Shown one piece after another: positions 7,584 to 14,524 of a stretch of DNA of 45,076 nt (the first letter of the stretch is position 1; every line of letters begins with the position of its first letter). The DNA comes from Rhodospirillales bacterium. GTDB taxonomy: Bacteria > Pseudomonadota > Alphaproteobacteria > Acetobacterales > Acetobacteraceae. The stretch lies in contig JANXVC010000005.1 of assembly GCA_025351925.1 (NCBI GenBank), forward strand, positions 1-45,076, read 5' to 3'. The notes below the pieces were generated by a model. It made no database searches, was not told where the DNA came from, and was given only the letters and a program-made list of their open reading frames with translations. Made by a program: the position numbers and the translations under genes.

Positions 7584-8972
7584 CTACGCGCGCGTGATCG
7601 CCACCGCAACGTCCGCACTCATCTCCAGCGTGATCTCCGCCCCGTCGGCATCGGCCAGGACGGCTCGACGGCTGATCTCGCAGCCCTGGGCCGTATTCCA
7701 CAGAACCGCGCGATGTTGGCCGGGCTCCAACCCCGGGACCCGCACCGACACGCGACGCGGTGACGTCGGATCAACCCGCCCATCCGGAAGCAACGGCTTG
7801 GTGCGCAGCAGTAACAGCACCGCCTGCCGAGCATCGCCGCAACCGAAGGAGGCAACCGTGGGGTCGCTGACAAGCACGTCGATGGGCCGCCGGTCAAACC
7901 GCGACCAATCGACCAAAGGCAGGAAATCGGCCAGGCTGCGCTGCGCTCGCCGCATGCCGGGGGTTAGGCAATGCGGGTTGCGGTTCGGCCAGCGCATGCC
8001 GCCGCCCGCGCCGCCGGACGCCAGGTGCGCCCATTGCAGATGCCGAAAATACTCGTCGTCGAACGGCTCCGGCAGCGTGATCCGGTGGTCCTTGAACGTG
8101 TGGATCGGGCCGTGCTCGCTGTCGAAGAATGGTCGCTGATCGGTGATCTCCGCCAACGCCTCCCGCACGAGGCGGCCGACCGCGAGCGCCGGAGCGACGG
8201 TATCCTGCGGATCGTCGATCGTGCCCTCTTCGTAAAAGTGGTTGTTGGCGAAATCGAGCGCCGGATGACGGAACACCGGTGCGTTCAGCCAGGGCTTCCA
8301 GTGCAGCTCCGGCCCGAACACCGACACGCACTGCGGATGCGCTCGGCCGTGCAGCCGCAGTTCCAGGTTGCGCAGGAACGGCCCGACGTCGCCGATGTAG
8401 TCGTCGAAGCAGTCCGGCCGGTCCTCGCCCTGCACCGGGTGCATCTCGTTCCACAGGTCCCAGGCGAAGAGAGTGCCGCTGCCGCCCCAGCGTTGGGTGA
8501 CGAAGGCCAGACGCGCTTTTACCAATGCCCGCACGCCAGGATGCACCAGCAGGCTGGTCCGGTCGGGGCAGGGACCGCCATTGACAGTGTTGTAGGGGTG
8601 CAGGTCCCAGCGCACCCAGTTGAAGTAGGTGTCCAGCGGCGTCAGCAGGATGCGCAGCCCGGCCTCGGCTGCGAGCCGGAACAGGTCGTCCCAGAGCTGG
8701 ATCAGCGCTGGGTTGTACACTCCGGCCCGCTGCTCAAAGAAATGCTCGCCGGTTTCGGCATATTCCAGCATGAATCGCAGGCAAGTCACACCGCTGTCGC
8801 GCAAATAGGCCAAGTGCCGCTCGACCGCGCCGAGGTCGCTGCGGTGCATGAGGCCGCGCCACTCGATCCAGCTGATTGCGTCGTTTTGCCCGATCGGCGT
8901 CCAGGACGCGCCGGCGTCGGTCACGAAATACGGCCGGCCCGGCGCCCGCTCGATCCAGGCGAGGTCCGGCAT
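7584..8972 (-). CDS. GH5-like (clan GH-A) glycoside hydrolase, cytoplasmic
   Basis: A 462-residue protein with a TIM-barrel glycosidase pattern. The acid/base glutamate is in DLWNEMHP (E176), a histidine/tyrosine pair in NNHFYEEG (about 244-250), and the candidate nucleophile in FFDSEHGP (E286). Early strands (WIEWRGLMHR and VTCLRFMLEYAE) look like GH5 cellulase/mannanase relatives. There is no signal peptide, so the substrate is expected to be an imported or internal small glycoside rather than a polymer. A C-terminal domain of about 110 residues follows the barrel. It starts 9 nt after pyk and is followed 74 nt later by the liv importer genes. The exact substrate is unknown; a glycerate glycoside is one idea given the glycerate kinase upstream. 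Confidence 0.75.
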   Translation of the reverse strand: MPDLAWIERAPGRPYFVTDAGASWTPIGQNDAISWIEWRGLMHRSDLGAVERHLAYLRDSGVTCLRFMLEYAETGEHFFEQRAGVYNPALIQLWDDLFRLAAEAGLRILLTPLDTYFNWVRWDLHPYNTVNGGPCPDRTSLLVHPGVRALVKARLAFVTQRWGGSGTLFAWDLWNEMHPVQGEDRPDCFDDYIGDVGPFLRNLELRLHGRAHPQCVSVFGPELHWKPWLNAPVFRHPALDFANNHFYEEGTIDDPQDTVAPALAVGRLVREALAEITDQRPFFDSEHGPIHTFKDHRITLPEPFDDEYFRHLQWAHLASGGAGGGMRWPNRNPHCLTPGMRRAQRSLADFLPLVDWSRFDRRPIDVLVSDPTVASFGCGDARQAVLLLLRTKPLLPDGRVDPTSPRRVSVRVPGLEPGQHRAVLWNTAQGCEISRRAVLADADGAEITLEMSADVAVAITRA

Positions 8973-8981
8973 GCCCCGGAC

Positions 8982-10415
8982 TTACTTCACCGGCGCGACG
9001 CGCAGCGCATTGGTGGTGCCGGGCTGGTTGAACGGCACGCCGGCCGTCACGACCACCTCCTGCCCCGGCGTCGCGAACCCCTCGCTGCGGGCTAGGCGGG
9101 TCGCCCGGGTCACCGTCTCGGTCATCGTATGCGTCTCGGGCGTCACCACCGCATGGACGCCCCACACTACCGCGAGCCGCCGGGCGGTGACGAGGTTCGA
9201 GGTCAGGCCGAGTATTGGGCACTCCGGCCGCTCCCGCGCCACGCGCAGCGCAGTGCTGCCGCCCTCGGTGAAGGCGACGATCGCCGCAGCACCTACGGTG
9301 TGCGCGACCTGCCGGCTCGCGGCGGCAATCGCCGAGGCGGAGACCGGTTCCGGCGCCGGGCGGCTCGCCTCGACGATGGCGCGCCAGCCGGGGTCGCGCT
9401 CCACCCGCTCGATAATGCGGTCCATGATGTTGACAGCCTCATACGGATACTGTCCGGCGGCGGTCTCGGCGCTGAGCATCACCGCGTCGGCGCCGTCAAA
9501 TACCGCGGTCGCCACGTCGGACGCCTCCGCGCGCGTGGGCGCCGGCGCCGTAATCATGCTCTCCAGCATCTGCGTCGCGACCACGACGGGAATGCCGCGC
9601 TCCCGGGCGGCGCGGACGATGCGCTTCTGGGCGAGCGGCACCTCCTCGGGCGGCAGCTCCACGCCGAGGTCGCCGCGCGCCACCATCACCGCGTCCGACA
9701 GCGCCAGGATTTCGTCGAGATTGTCGAGCGCCTGCGGTTTCTCCAATTTCGTCATGATCCAGGCGCGCCCGGCAGTGATCTCCTTCGCCTCCGCCACGTC
9801 CTCGGCCCGTTGCACGAAGCTGAGCCCGATGTAGTCCACCCCGTGCGCCAGGGCAAAATCGAGGTCCAACCGGTCCTTCGCCGTCAGCGCCGGGATCGGC
9901 AGCGCCACGTCGGGCACGTTCACCCCTTTGCGGTCCGACAGGCTGCCGCCGGTCACCACCTCGGTCTCCAGGTGGTCCTCCCGCACGTGGGTGACGCGGA
10001 GCCGCAGCTTGCCGTCATCCAGCAGCAGCGAGGTGCCGATCCCGGCTGCGTGGATGATCTCCGGATGCTGCAGCTCGACCCGCAGGCTGTTGCCGGGCAC
10101 TGGAGACAGGTCAAGCCGGAACGCCTGCCCGGTCTGCAGCGTGATGCGCCCGCCCTGGAATTTTCCTACTCGCAGCTTCGGCCCTTGCACATCCGCCAGA
10201 ATACCGATCGGCCGGCCCGACTGCTCCTCCAGCGCCCGGATCATGCCGATCCGAGCGAAATGGTCGGCGTGGGTGCCGTGGCTGAAATTGAGCCGGAACA
10301 CGTCGGCGCCGCCATAGAACAGGCGGGACAGCACCTCGGGCGTGGAGCTGGCCGGGCCGAGCGTCGCGATGATCTTGGTGCGTCGGCGGCGGCGGAGCTT
10401 GATTCGGGCGGACAT
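8982..10415 (-). CDS. pyk: Pyruvate kinase
   Basis: A 477-residue enzyme converting phosphoenolpyruvate and ADP to pyruvate and ATP. Visible family blocks are KIIATLGPASS (residues 14-24), RLNFSHG at 41-47 (substrate and potassium site), ILADVQGPKLRVG at 72-84, the catalytic lysine region IMTKLEKPQA, VARGDLGVELPPEEVP, and VVATQMLESM. The length is standard. It follows the glycerate 2-kinase gene by 9 nt. This pairing recalls the ttuD-ttuE arrangement of tartrate/glycerate catabolism, where 2-phosphoglycerate is passed to pyruvate. No second pyk is in the window. Confidence 0.95.
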   Translation of the reverse strand: MSARIKLRRRRRTKIIATLGPASSTPEVLSRLFYGGADVFRLNFSHGTHADHFARIGMIRALEEQSGRPIGILADVQGPKLRVGKFQGGRITLQTGQAFRLDLSPVPGNSLRVELQHPEIIHAAGIGTSLLLDDGKLRLRVTHVREDHLETEVVTGGSLSDRKGVNVPDVALPIPALTAKDRLDLDFALAHGVDYIGLSFVQRAEDVAEAKEITAGRAWIMTKLEKPQALDNLDEILALSDAVMVARGDLGVELPPEEVPLAQKRIVRAARERGIPVVVATQMLESMITAPAPTRAEASDVATAVFDGADAVMLSAETAAGQYPYEAVNIMDRIIERVERDPGWRAIVEASRPAPEPVSASAIAAASRQVAHTVGAAAIVAFTEGGSTALRVARERPECPILGLTSNLVTARRLAVVWGVHAVVTPETHTMTETVTRATRLARSEGFATPGQEVVVTAGVPFNQPGTTNALRVAPVK

Positions 10416-10424
10416 CGGAGATCC

Positions 10425-11681
10425 TTACAAGGGCGCGATCAGCACAGCCCGGAGGTCATTCACGTTGGTCAGCGTCGGCCCGGTGCGGACGAGGTCGCCC
10501 ACCGCGTCGAACAGGCCGTAGCTGTCATGCGCCGAGAGTACGGCACGGGGATCAAGCCCCATCGCCCGTGCCCGCGTCAACGTGCTGGGTGTGACGATCG
10601 CGCCCGCCGCGTCCTCGGTGCCGTCGATGCCGTCTGTGTCGCCAGCCAGGGCCCAGATGCCCGCAGCACCGCGCAGCGCGATCGCCAGGCCCAGCAAGAA
10701 CGCGGTATTGCGCCCGCCGCGACCAGCGGGACCCTGGCCGATGGTCACGGTGGTCTCGCCGCCGGACAGCAGCACGCAGGGCGCTGTCTGCGGGTGGCCG
10801 TGGCTGCGCACGCTATGGGCGATGCCGGCCATGACGGTGCCGAGCTCGCGGCTCTCACCCTCCAGCGCGTCGCCCAAGATAAGCGGCGATAGGCCGTGCG
10901 CCCGGGCGACGGCGGCAGCGGCGTCCAGCGCCATGGCCGGAGTCGCGATCATCCGGATATCGGTATCGAGTTCATCTGCCTTGGGCGTCTCCGTGCCGTC
11001 TGTGCGGGGCAATTCCAGGCGGTAATGCGCGGCGATGGCGCGCACCTCCGCCCATGTCGAAGCATCCGGCACGGTGGGGCCGCTGCCGATGACGGCGGGG
11101 TCGTCGCCCGGCACGTCGCTGATCGCAAGGGTGACCACGCGGGCCGGGCGCGCCGCCGCCGCGAGCCGCCCGCCCTTGATGGCCGACAAATGCTTGCGGA
11201 CCGTGTTCATCTCGCCGATCGTGGCACCGCTTGCGAGCAAGGCCCGGTTGACGCGCTCGGCGTCCGCGAGCGTCAGGCCTGGCGCCGGCAGCTCCAGCAG
11301 CGCCGACGCGCCGCCGGACATCAGCGCGATCACCAGGTCGTCTGGCGTCAGGCCCTCGACCGCCGCCAGCACGCGCCGCGCGCCTGCCTCGCTGTTGGCG
11401 TCGGGCACCGGATGCGACGACTCCAGCACCTCGATGATGCGGGTCGGCACGGCGTGGCCGTACCGGGTGACGACGACGCCGGTCATCGGCACGTCCGGCC
11501 AGGCGTCTTCGAGTGCTGCGGCCATCACCGCGGCCGATTTTCCGGCGCCGACCACCACGACCCGGCCGGCCGGCCGCTCGGGTAGATGCGCCGCTAGCAC
11601 CCGGCGCGGATCGGCGCTGGCGACGCCCGCATCGAACATTGCCCGCAGCGCAGTGCGGGCCTGCGTGTCGTTCCACGGCAT
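10425..11681 (-). CDS. ttuD: Glycerate 2-kinase (GckA/TtuD, MOFRL family)
   Basis: A 418-residue protein of the DUF4147/MOFRL family that phosphorylates D-glycerate to 2-phosphoglycerate. Key blocks are VVVVGAGKSAAVM near residues 41-53 (nucleotide-binding), LMSGGASALLELPAPG in the middle, and SGGETTVT followed by AGDTDGIDGTEDAAGA in the C-terminal MOFRL domain. The frame is open further upstream, but the ATG at 11681 (MPWNDTQ) has a strong GGAGGGG ribosome site and is where family similarity begins. It heads the minus-strand run with pyk, the GH5-like gene and the liv transporter. Alternative names are gckA or hydroxypyruvate reductase TtuD in older annotation. Confidence 0.9.
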   Translation of the reverse strand: MPWNDTQARTALRAMFDAGVASADPRRVLAAHLPERPAGRVVVVGAGKSAAVMAAALEDAWPDVPMTGVVVTRYGHAVPTRIIEVLESSHPVPDANSEAGARRVLAAVEGLTPDDLVIALMSGGASALLELPAPGLTLADAERVNRALLASGATIGEMNTVRKHLSAIKGGRLAAAARPARVVTLAISDVPGDDPAVIGSGPTVPDASTWAEVRAIAAHYRLELPRTDGTETPKADELDTDIRMIATPAMALDAAAAVARAHGLSPLILGDALEGESRELGTVMAGIAHSVRSHGHPQTAPCVLLSGGETTVTIGQGPAGRGGRNTAFLLGLAIALRGAAGIWALAGDTDGIDGTEDAAGAIVTPSTLTRARAMGLDPRAVLSAHDSYGLFDAVGDLVRTGPTLTNVNDLRAVLIAPL

Positions 11682-11901
11682 TGGCGTTCCCCTCCCGGAT
11701 GGCAGCCGTACTATGGACGCAGGTCCGTCATTCCGCCAAGCGACCCGCAGGATTTCGAACTGGCCGTATTGGAGGTTGGCGGCCCTAAAGCTCAAATCCG
11801 GTCATCAGGAAAGCAAACGATCCAGTCTTGGTCATTGTGGAATAAGCACTACCTCAAATCACGATATCCAAGCCGCCGGACATCCAAGAATTGCAGATGG
11901 T

Positions 11902-12213
11902 ATGACAATGGAAATCGTTTCAATAATCGGTGGGCTCGCTGCTGTGGCATCAACATCCAGCTTTGCTCCCCAAGCGTGGAAGATCATCAAGACACGGGAG
12001 ACCAAAGGCATTTCCGTCGGCATGTATGCGATCACTGTGGTCGGGTTTGCCCTGTGGTTCGTCTATGGTCTCATGCTTGGGCAGTGGCCGCTGATCTTCA
12101 CCAATAGCGTATGCCTGGTGCTGTCGGCATTCATCTTTGCGATGAAAATCGTGTCGTCGCGAACCAGGGATGCCGTCGCCGACACCCTGGATCCAGCGGC
12201 TGCGAAGCCTTGA
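11902..12213 (+). CDS. SemiSWEET-type sugar transporter (MtN3/PQ-loop)
   Basis: A 103-residue protein with three membrane helices (about residues 5-23, 40-60 and 66-84). It has a PQ-loop proline-glutamine in SSFAPQAWKI (P23-Q24) and the TKGIS segment typical of bacterial SemiSWEETs. These proteins dimerise to form a bidirectional sugar facilitator. The start is the ATG at 11902; a second ATG at 11908 (MEIVSI) would give the same protein less two residues. The gene is clearly less GC-rich than its neighbours and stands alone, with 220 nt of non-coding DNA before it, which suggests acquisition. The substrate is not predictable from sequence. Confidence 0.85.
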   Translation: MTMEIVSIIGGLAAVASTSSFAPQAWKIIKTRETKGISVGMYAITVVGFALWFVYGLMLGQWPLIFTNSVCLVLSAFIFAMKIVSSRTRDAVADTLDPAAAKP

Positions 12214-12296
12214 CCTGAAGGTGGGCAGGGGATGGCGCGCCGGGGTGGGGGACGCCATGTGTCACTTCAGAGGCTTGACCATTGGAGGCGCCCGCT

Positions 12297-12608
12297 ATGA
12301 CCGTACCCACCCTCGACGACCCGACCCGCACTGAGCTGGAGGCCGCCGCGTTCCGCCGGCTGGTGACGCATCTGCGGGAGCGGACGGACGTGCAGAACAT
12401 CGACCTGATGACGCTGGCCGGGTTCTGCCGCAACTGCCTGTCCCGCTGGTATCGCGAAGAGGCGGAGACACGAGACCTGCCGCTCACCGACCCTGAGGCG
12501 CGGGAGATCGTCTATGGCATGCCCTACAAGGAATGGCAGGCGCTGCACCAGGTCGAGGCGACGGCCGAGCAGAAAGCCGCCTTTGCCAAGACCAACCCAG
12601 CGCATTGA
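12297..12608 (+). CDS. DUF1244 family protein
   Basis: A 103-residue protein matching the DUF1244 family of proteobacteria. The conserved core is FRRLVTHLRERTDVQNID and LAGFCRNCLSRWY (two cysteines), followed by YGMPYKEWQ near the C-terminal third. The ATG at 12297 is preceded by GGAGG at about 12285; an in-frame ATG at 12282 lies too close to that site. Structures of the family show a small helical dimer of unknown function. The GapR-like gene follows 55 nt downstream. Confidence 0.9.
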   Translation: MTVPTLDDPTRTELEAAAFRRLVTHLRERTDVQNIDLMTLAGFCRNCLSRWYREEAETRDLPLTDPEAREIVYGMPYKEWQALHQVEATAEQKAAFAKTNPAH

Positions 12609-12663
12609 CCCCGACTCCAGGCGCCGCTAAGCCCCGCGGCTGACCTTCACGGAGGGGGACGCC

Positions 12664-12966
12664 ATGGCCCTGGACACCACCGATTCGCTCGACAACGACC
12701 CGCTGGACGAGAGCAAGGCGGCCGAGGCGCAGGTCGGCGGCATCGCGGCGGACCGGCTGCGCAGCCTGATCGAGCGCATCGAGCGGCTGGAGGAGGAACG
12801 AAAGGCGCTCGGCAGCGACATCAAGGACATCTACTCCGAGGCAAAGTCGGCCGGCTTCGACGTGAAGGTGCTGCGGCAGATCATCCGCATCCGCAAACAG
12901 GAACCGGCGGAGGTCGAGGAGCAGGAGTCGCTGCTGGACGTGTATCGGCGCGCGCTGGGTATGTGA
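12664..12966 (+). CDS. gapR: GapR-like nucleoid-associated protein (DUF2312)
   Basis: A 100-residue protein with the DUF2312 core: GGIAADRLRSLIERIERLEEER, then LGSDIKDIYSEAKSAGFD and KVLRQIIRIRK. GapR of Caulobacter is a small helical DNA clamp that binds overtwisted AT-rich DNA ahead of replication and transcription forks and stimulates topoisomerases. The coiled-coil region and the FDVKVLRQIIRIR motif are well conserved here. The start has a strong GGAGGGG ribosome site 5 nt upstream. A perfect 14-nt palindrome lies just after the stop. Confidence 0.9.
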   Translation: MALDTTDSLDNDPLDESKAAEAQVGGIAADRLRSLIERIERLEEERKALGSDIKDIYSEAKSAGFDVKVLRQIIRIRKQEPAEVEEQESLLDVYRRALGM

Positions 12967-12973
12967 GAGATCG

Positions 12974-12987
12974 AGCCTAGCTAGGCT
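12974..12987. repeat. Perfect 14-bp palindrome after the GapR-like gene
   Basis: The sequence AGCCTAGCTAGGCT equals its own reverse complement and sits 8 nt after the stop at 12966. It contains the rare CTAG tetranucleotide. With no loop and no T tract it is a poor intrinsic terminator. It could be a protein-binding site or chance. Confidence 0.4.
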
Positions 12988-13137
12988 TGACCCAAGATCG
13001 CTGCTGCCCGGCGGCAAAGTAAGGATAGGTGTCTGCCATCAAACGGCTTGGAGCGGCGCTATTCTTGTCGAGCTGCGCGCGGGCAACGGCGCGCAGCGTC
13101 CAGCGGTCCTCGACGGCGCCGACCGGCATCCCGCTTT

Positions 13138-13743
13138 TCAGGCCGGCTCAGCCGTTGCCATCAGGCTTTCGAACACGAGCTTGACTGTAGTCCCAAGGTC
13201 GCGCGCCCGTTGCAGCACGAGGCCGTGAACCAACGCCATAAACAGGTTGGCCATATCGTCCGGAGAAGCAGGCGGTCGTTTGCCCGCCTTTTCGAACAGG
13301 GCAGCGATCAGGCGGGCAAGGCTGCTTCGGGTCTGGCTCTGCAACCCGTCATAGTCGGCGGCAAAGGTCGGATTGCGGGCAGCATGCAGCTGCAGCTCGA
13401 TGTCGAGCCTCGCCCAATCGGCGTCGCCGCCTAAACCCTCGAGGTAGCGGTCGGGGGCTGAGGTGGCATCCTTGCCCTGCTCGACTTCTCCGAGAATGCG
13501 CCCAAGGGCCGCAATATCCTGCTCCTTGTGCCGGCGCAGGAGCTCAAGGAGCAGCGCCTCCTTGCTCTCGTAGTTGGAGAAGAACGCGCCCTTCGAAAAG
13601 CCGGCCGCCTCAGTAATGTCGCTGATGCTGGTGCCGTCGTAGCCGTTCCGGGCAACGGCCACCCGTGCCGCTTCGAGCAGATGTTCGCGCGTGCGCCCCC
13701 GGCTTTCTTCCCGCGTCAACCGTGCCACGCCGTGCATCTCCAT
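13138..13743 (-). CDS. TetR/AcrR-family transcriptional regulator
   Basis: A 201-residue regulator. The N-terminal TetR DNA-binding domain is clear: RTREHLLEAARVAVARNGYDGTSI, then SDITEAAGFSKGAFFSNYESKEALL as the helix-turn-helix and helix 4 (about residues 16-64). The C-terminal ligand-binding half is helical and unspecific. The frame extends to a TTG at 13764, but ATGs at 13743 (MEMHGVAR) or 13737 are more plausible; ribosome sites are weak for all. It is divergent from a truncated SDR gene at 13859, and the intergenic region carries three ACCnAwCGGT repeats likely to be its operators. The inducer is unknown. Confidence 0.88.
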   Translation of the reverse strand: MEMHGVARLTREESRGRTREHLLEAARVAVARNGYDGTSISDITEAAGFSKGAFFSNYESKEALLLELLRRHKEQDIAALGRILGEVEQGKDATSAPDRYLEGLGGDADWARLDIELQLHAARNPTFAADYDGLQSQTRSSLARLIAALFEKAGKRPPASPDDMANLFMALVHGLVLQRARDLGTTVKLVFESLMATAEPA

Positions 13744-13785
13744 CAAGCGATACCAGAGCTCCAAGATACCACTTGCATTTCAGAA

Positions 13786-13835
13786 ACCTATCGGTATCAA
13801 TTGTGTGACCGAACGGTACGCGAATACCAAACGGT
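13786..13835. promoter_or_regulatory. Three ACCnAwCGGT operator-like repeats
   Basis: Three 10-nt elements, each a near-palindrome of ACCG-AT-CGGT type, lie between the TetR gene and the truncated SDR gene. They are ACCTATCGGT at 13786-13795, ACCGAACGGT at 13808-13817 and ACCAAACGGT at 13826-13835. Start-to-start spacing is 22 and 18 nt, about two helical turns. TetR-family proteins commonly autoregulate from such sites. Operator function is inferred from position and repetition. Confidence 0.65.
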
Positions 13836-13858
13836 TCATTACAGGAGAGGCGTGCCCC

Positions 13859-14020
13859 ATGCAAACCGCGTTCGTGACGGGCTCCACGGGCCTGACCGGC
13901 ACCAACCTCGTCCGCCTGCTCGCCGGGCGTAGGGTTCGCAAGCCGCCCGGCCGCCCAAGCGCTCCTGGGCGCGTCGCGCGACGGGGGACGATGGCGCGAA
14001 GGAGCGTTGTCGCCCGCTGA
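13859..14020 (+). pseudogene. Truncated NAD(P)-binding SDR/epimerase, N-terminal remnant
   Basis: The first 22 or so residues (MQTAFVTGSTGLTGTNLVRLLAG) are a textbook N-terminus of an atypical SDR/NAD-dependent epimerase, with GSTGLTG as the GxxGxxG dinucleotide motif. After that the frame turns into a low-complexity Arg/Pro-rich stretch and stops at residue 53, where the family runs to about 300 residues. The remainder of the domain is not found in the other plus-strand frames before 14081, although another frame stays open to about 14069 without a recognisable domain. A good ribosome site (AGGAGAGG) precedes the ATG, so the promoter region of the lost gene is intact. An internal deletion with a frameshift is the simplest reading. 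Confidence 0.7.
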
Positions 14021-14080
14021 TCGGCACCGCGGCTTGGCCGCCGGTCATCCCCACGCACACCAACATTAGGAACTACGATC

Positions 14081-14413
14081 ATGAACAGGCGTCTTCTCAA
14101 TCTCGCCAGTGCTGCCATTCTGGCCCTCGCCGCCGTGCCCACGCTCGCACAGCAGCTTCCGGCTGTGGTAACGCCCAGTGCCAGCGCCGCTGCCCTGGCC
14201 GGCGGCTGGCTGCATGACAGCCGAGGCGGGATCATCGGCAGCATCAAGTCGGTCAGCCCCGACGGCCGCACCGCGACGATCGTGCTTGGGGTTTACAAAT
14301 TTGACAACGTCCATGTGATCGACGTCCCGGCCAGCGCGCTGTACATCGTGGACGGCAAGGCTACGCTGCGCGGTGGGACCGCCGAGGCGCTGAACGTTTC
14401 TCCTCTACGGTGA
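14081..14413 (+). CDS. Small secreted protein, PRC-barrel-like
   Basis: A 110-residue protein with a signal peptide (MNRRLLNLASAAILALAA..., likely cleavage after TLAQ or at AQQ near residue 23). The mature region has a short beta-rich pattern: GGIIGSIKSVSPDGRTATIVLGV, then VIDVPASALYIVDGKATL. This GxIxxVxxDGxxAxI...VPxxxL layout resembles PRC-barrel-like secreted proteins common in sphingomonads and Acetobacteraceae. No enzymatic motif is visible. It follows the broken SDR gene by 60 nt and has its own AGGAAC site, so it is probably expressed independently. Confidence 0.65.
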   Translation: MNRRLLNLASAAILALAAVPTLAQQLPAVVTPSASAAALAGGWLHDSRGGIIGSIKSVSPDGRTATIVLGVYKFDNVHVIDVPASALYIVDGKATLRGGTAEALNVSPLR

Positions 14414-14419
14414 TCAAAC

Positions 14420-14439
14420 AGCCTCTCGCCGCAGAGGTT
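14420..14439 (+). terminator. Possible weak hairpin terminator
   Basis: AGCCTCT and AGAGGTT flank a 6-nt loop 7 nt after the stop of the secreted protein gene, giving a 7-bp stem with one G-U pair. The downstream T run is interrupted (TTCTTC), so this is a weak call. Confidence 0.25.
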
Positions 14440-14524
14440 CTTCAATCCCGATGACGTATTGGGGTAATCGATGCGGCGTGACGGCCCGGCTCATGCGGCT
14501 GGTGGCAGCGATGTGGATCATTCG

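Noticed and set aside
13029-13184. Short plus-strand frame with GTG start and a lipoprotein-like beginning (AIKRLGAALFLSSCARA)
   Set aside because: Only 51 codons, overlaps the end of the TetR gene on the other strand, and no similarity beyond a generic signal-like start. It may be a remnant but cannot be supported.
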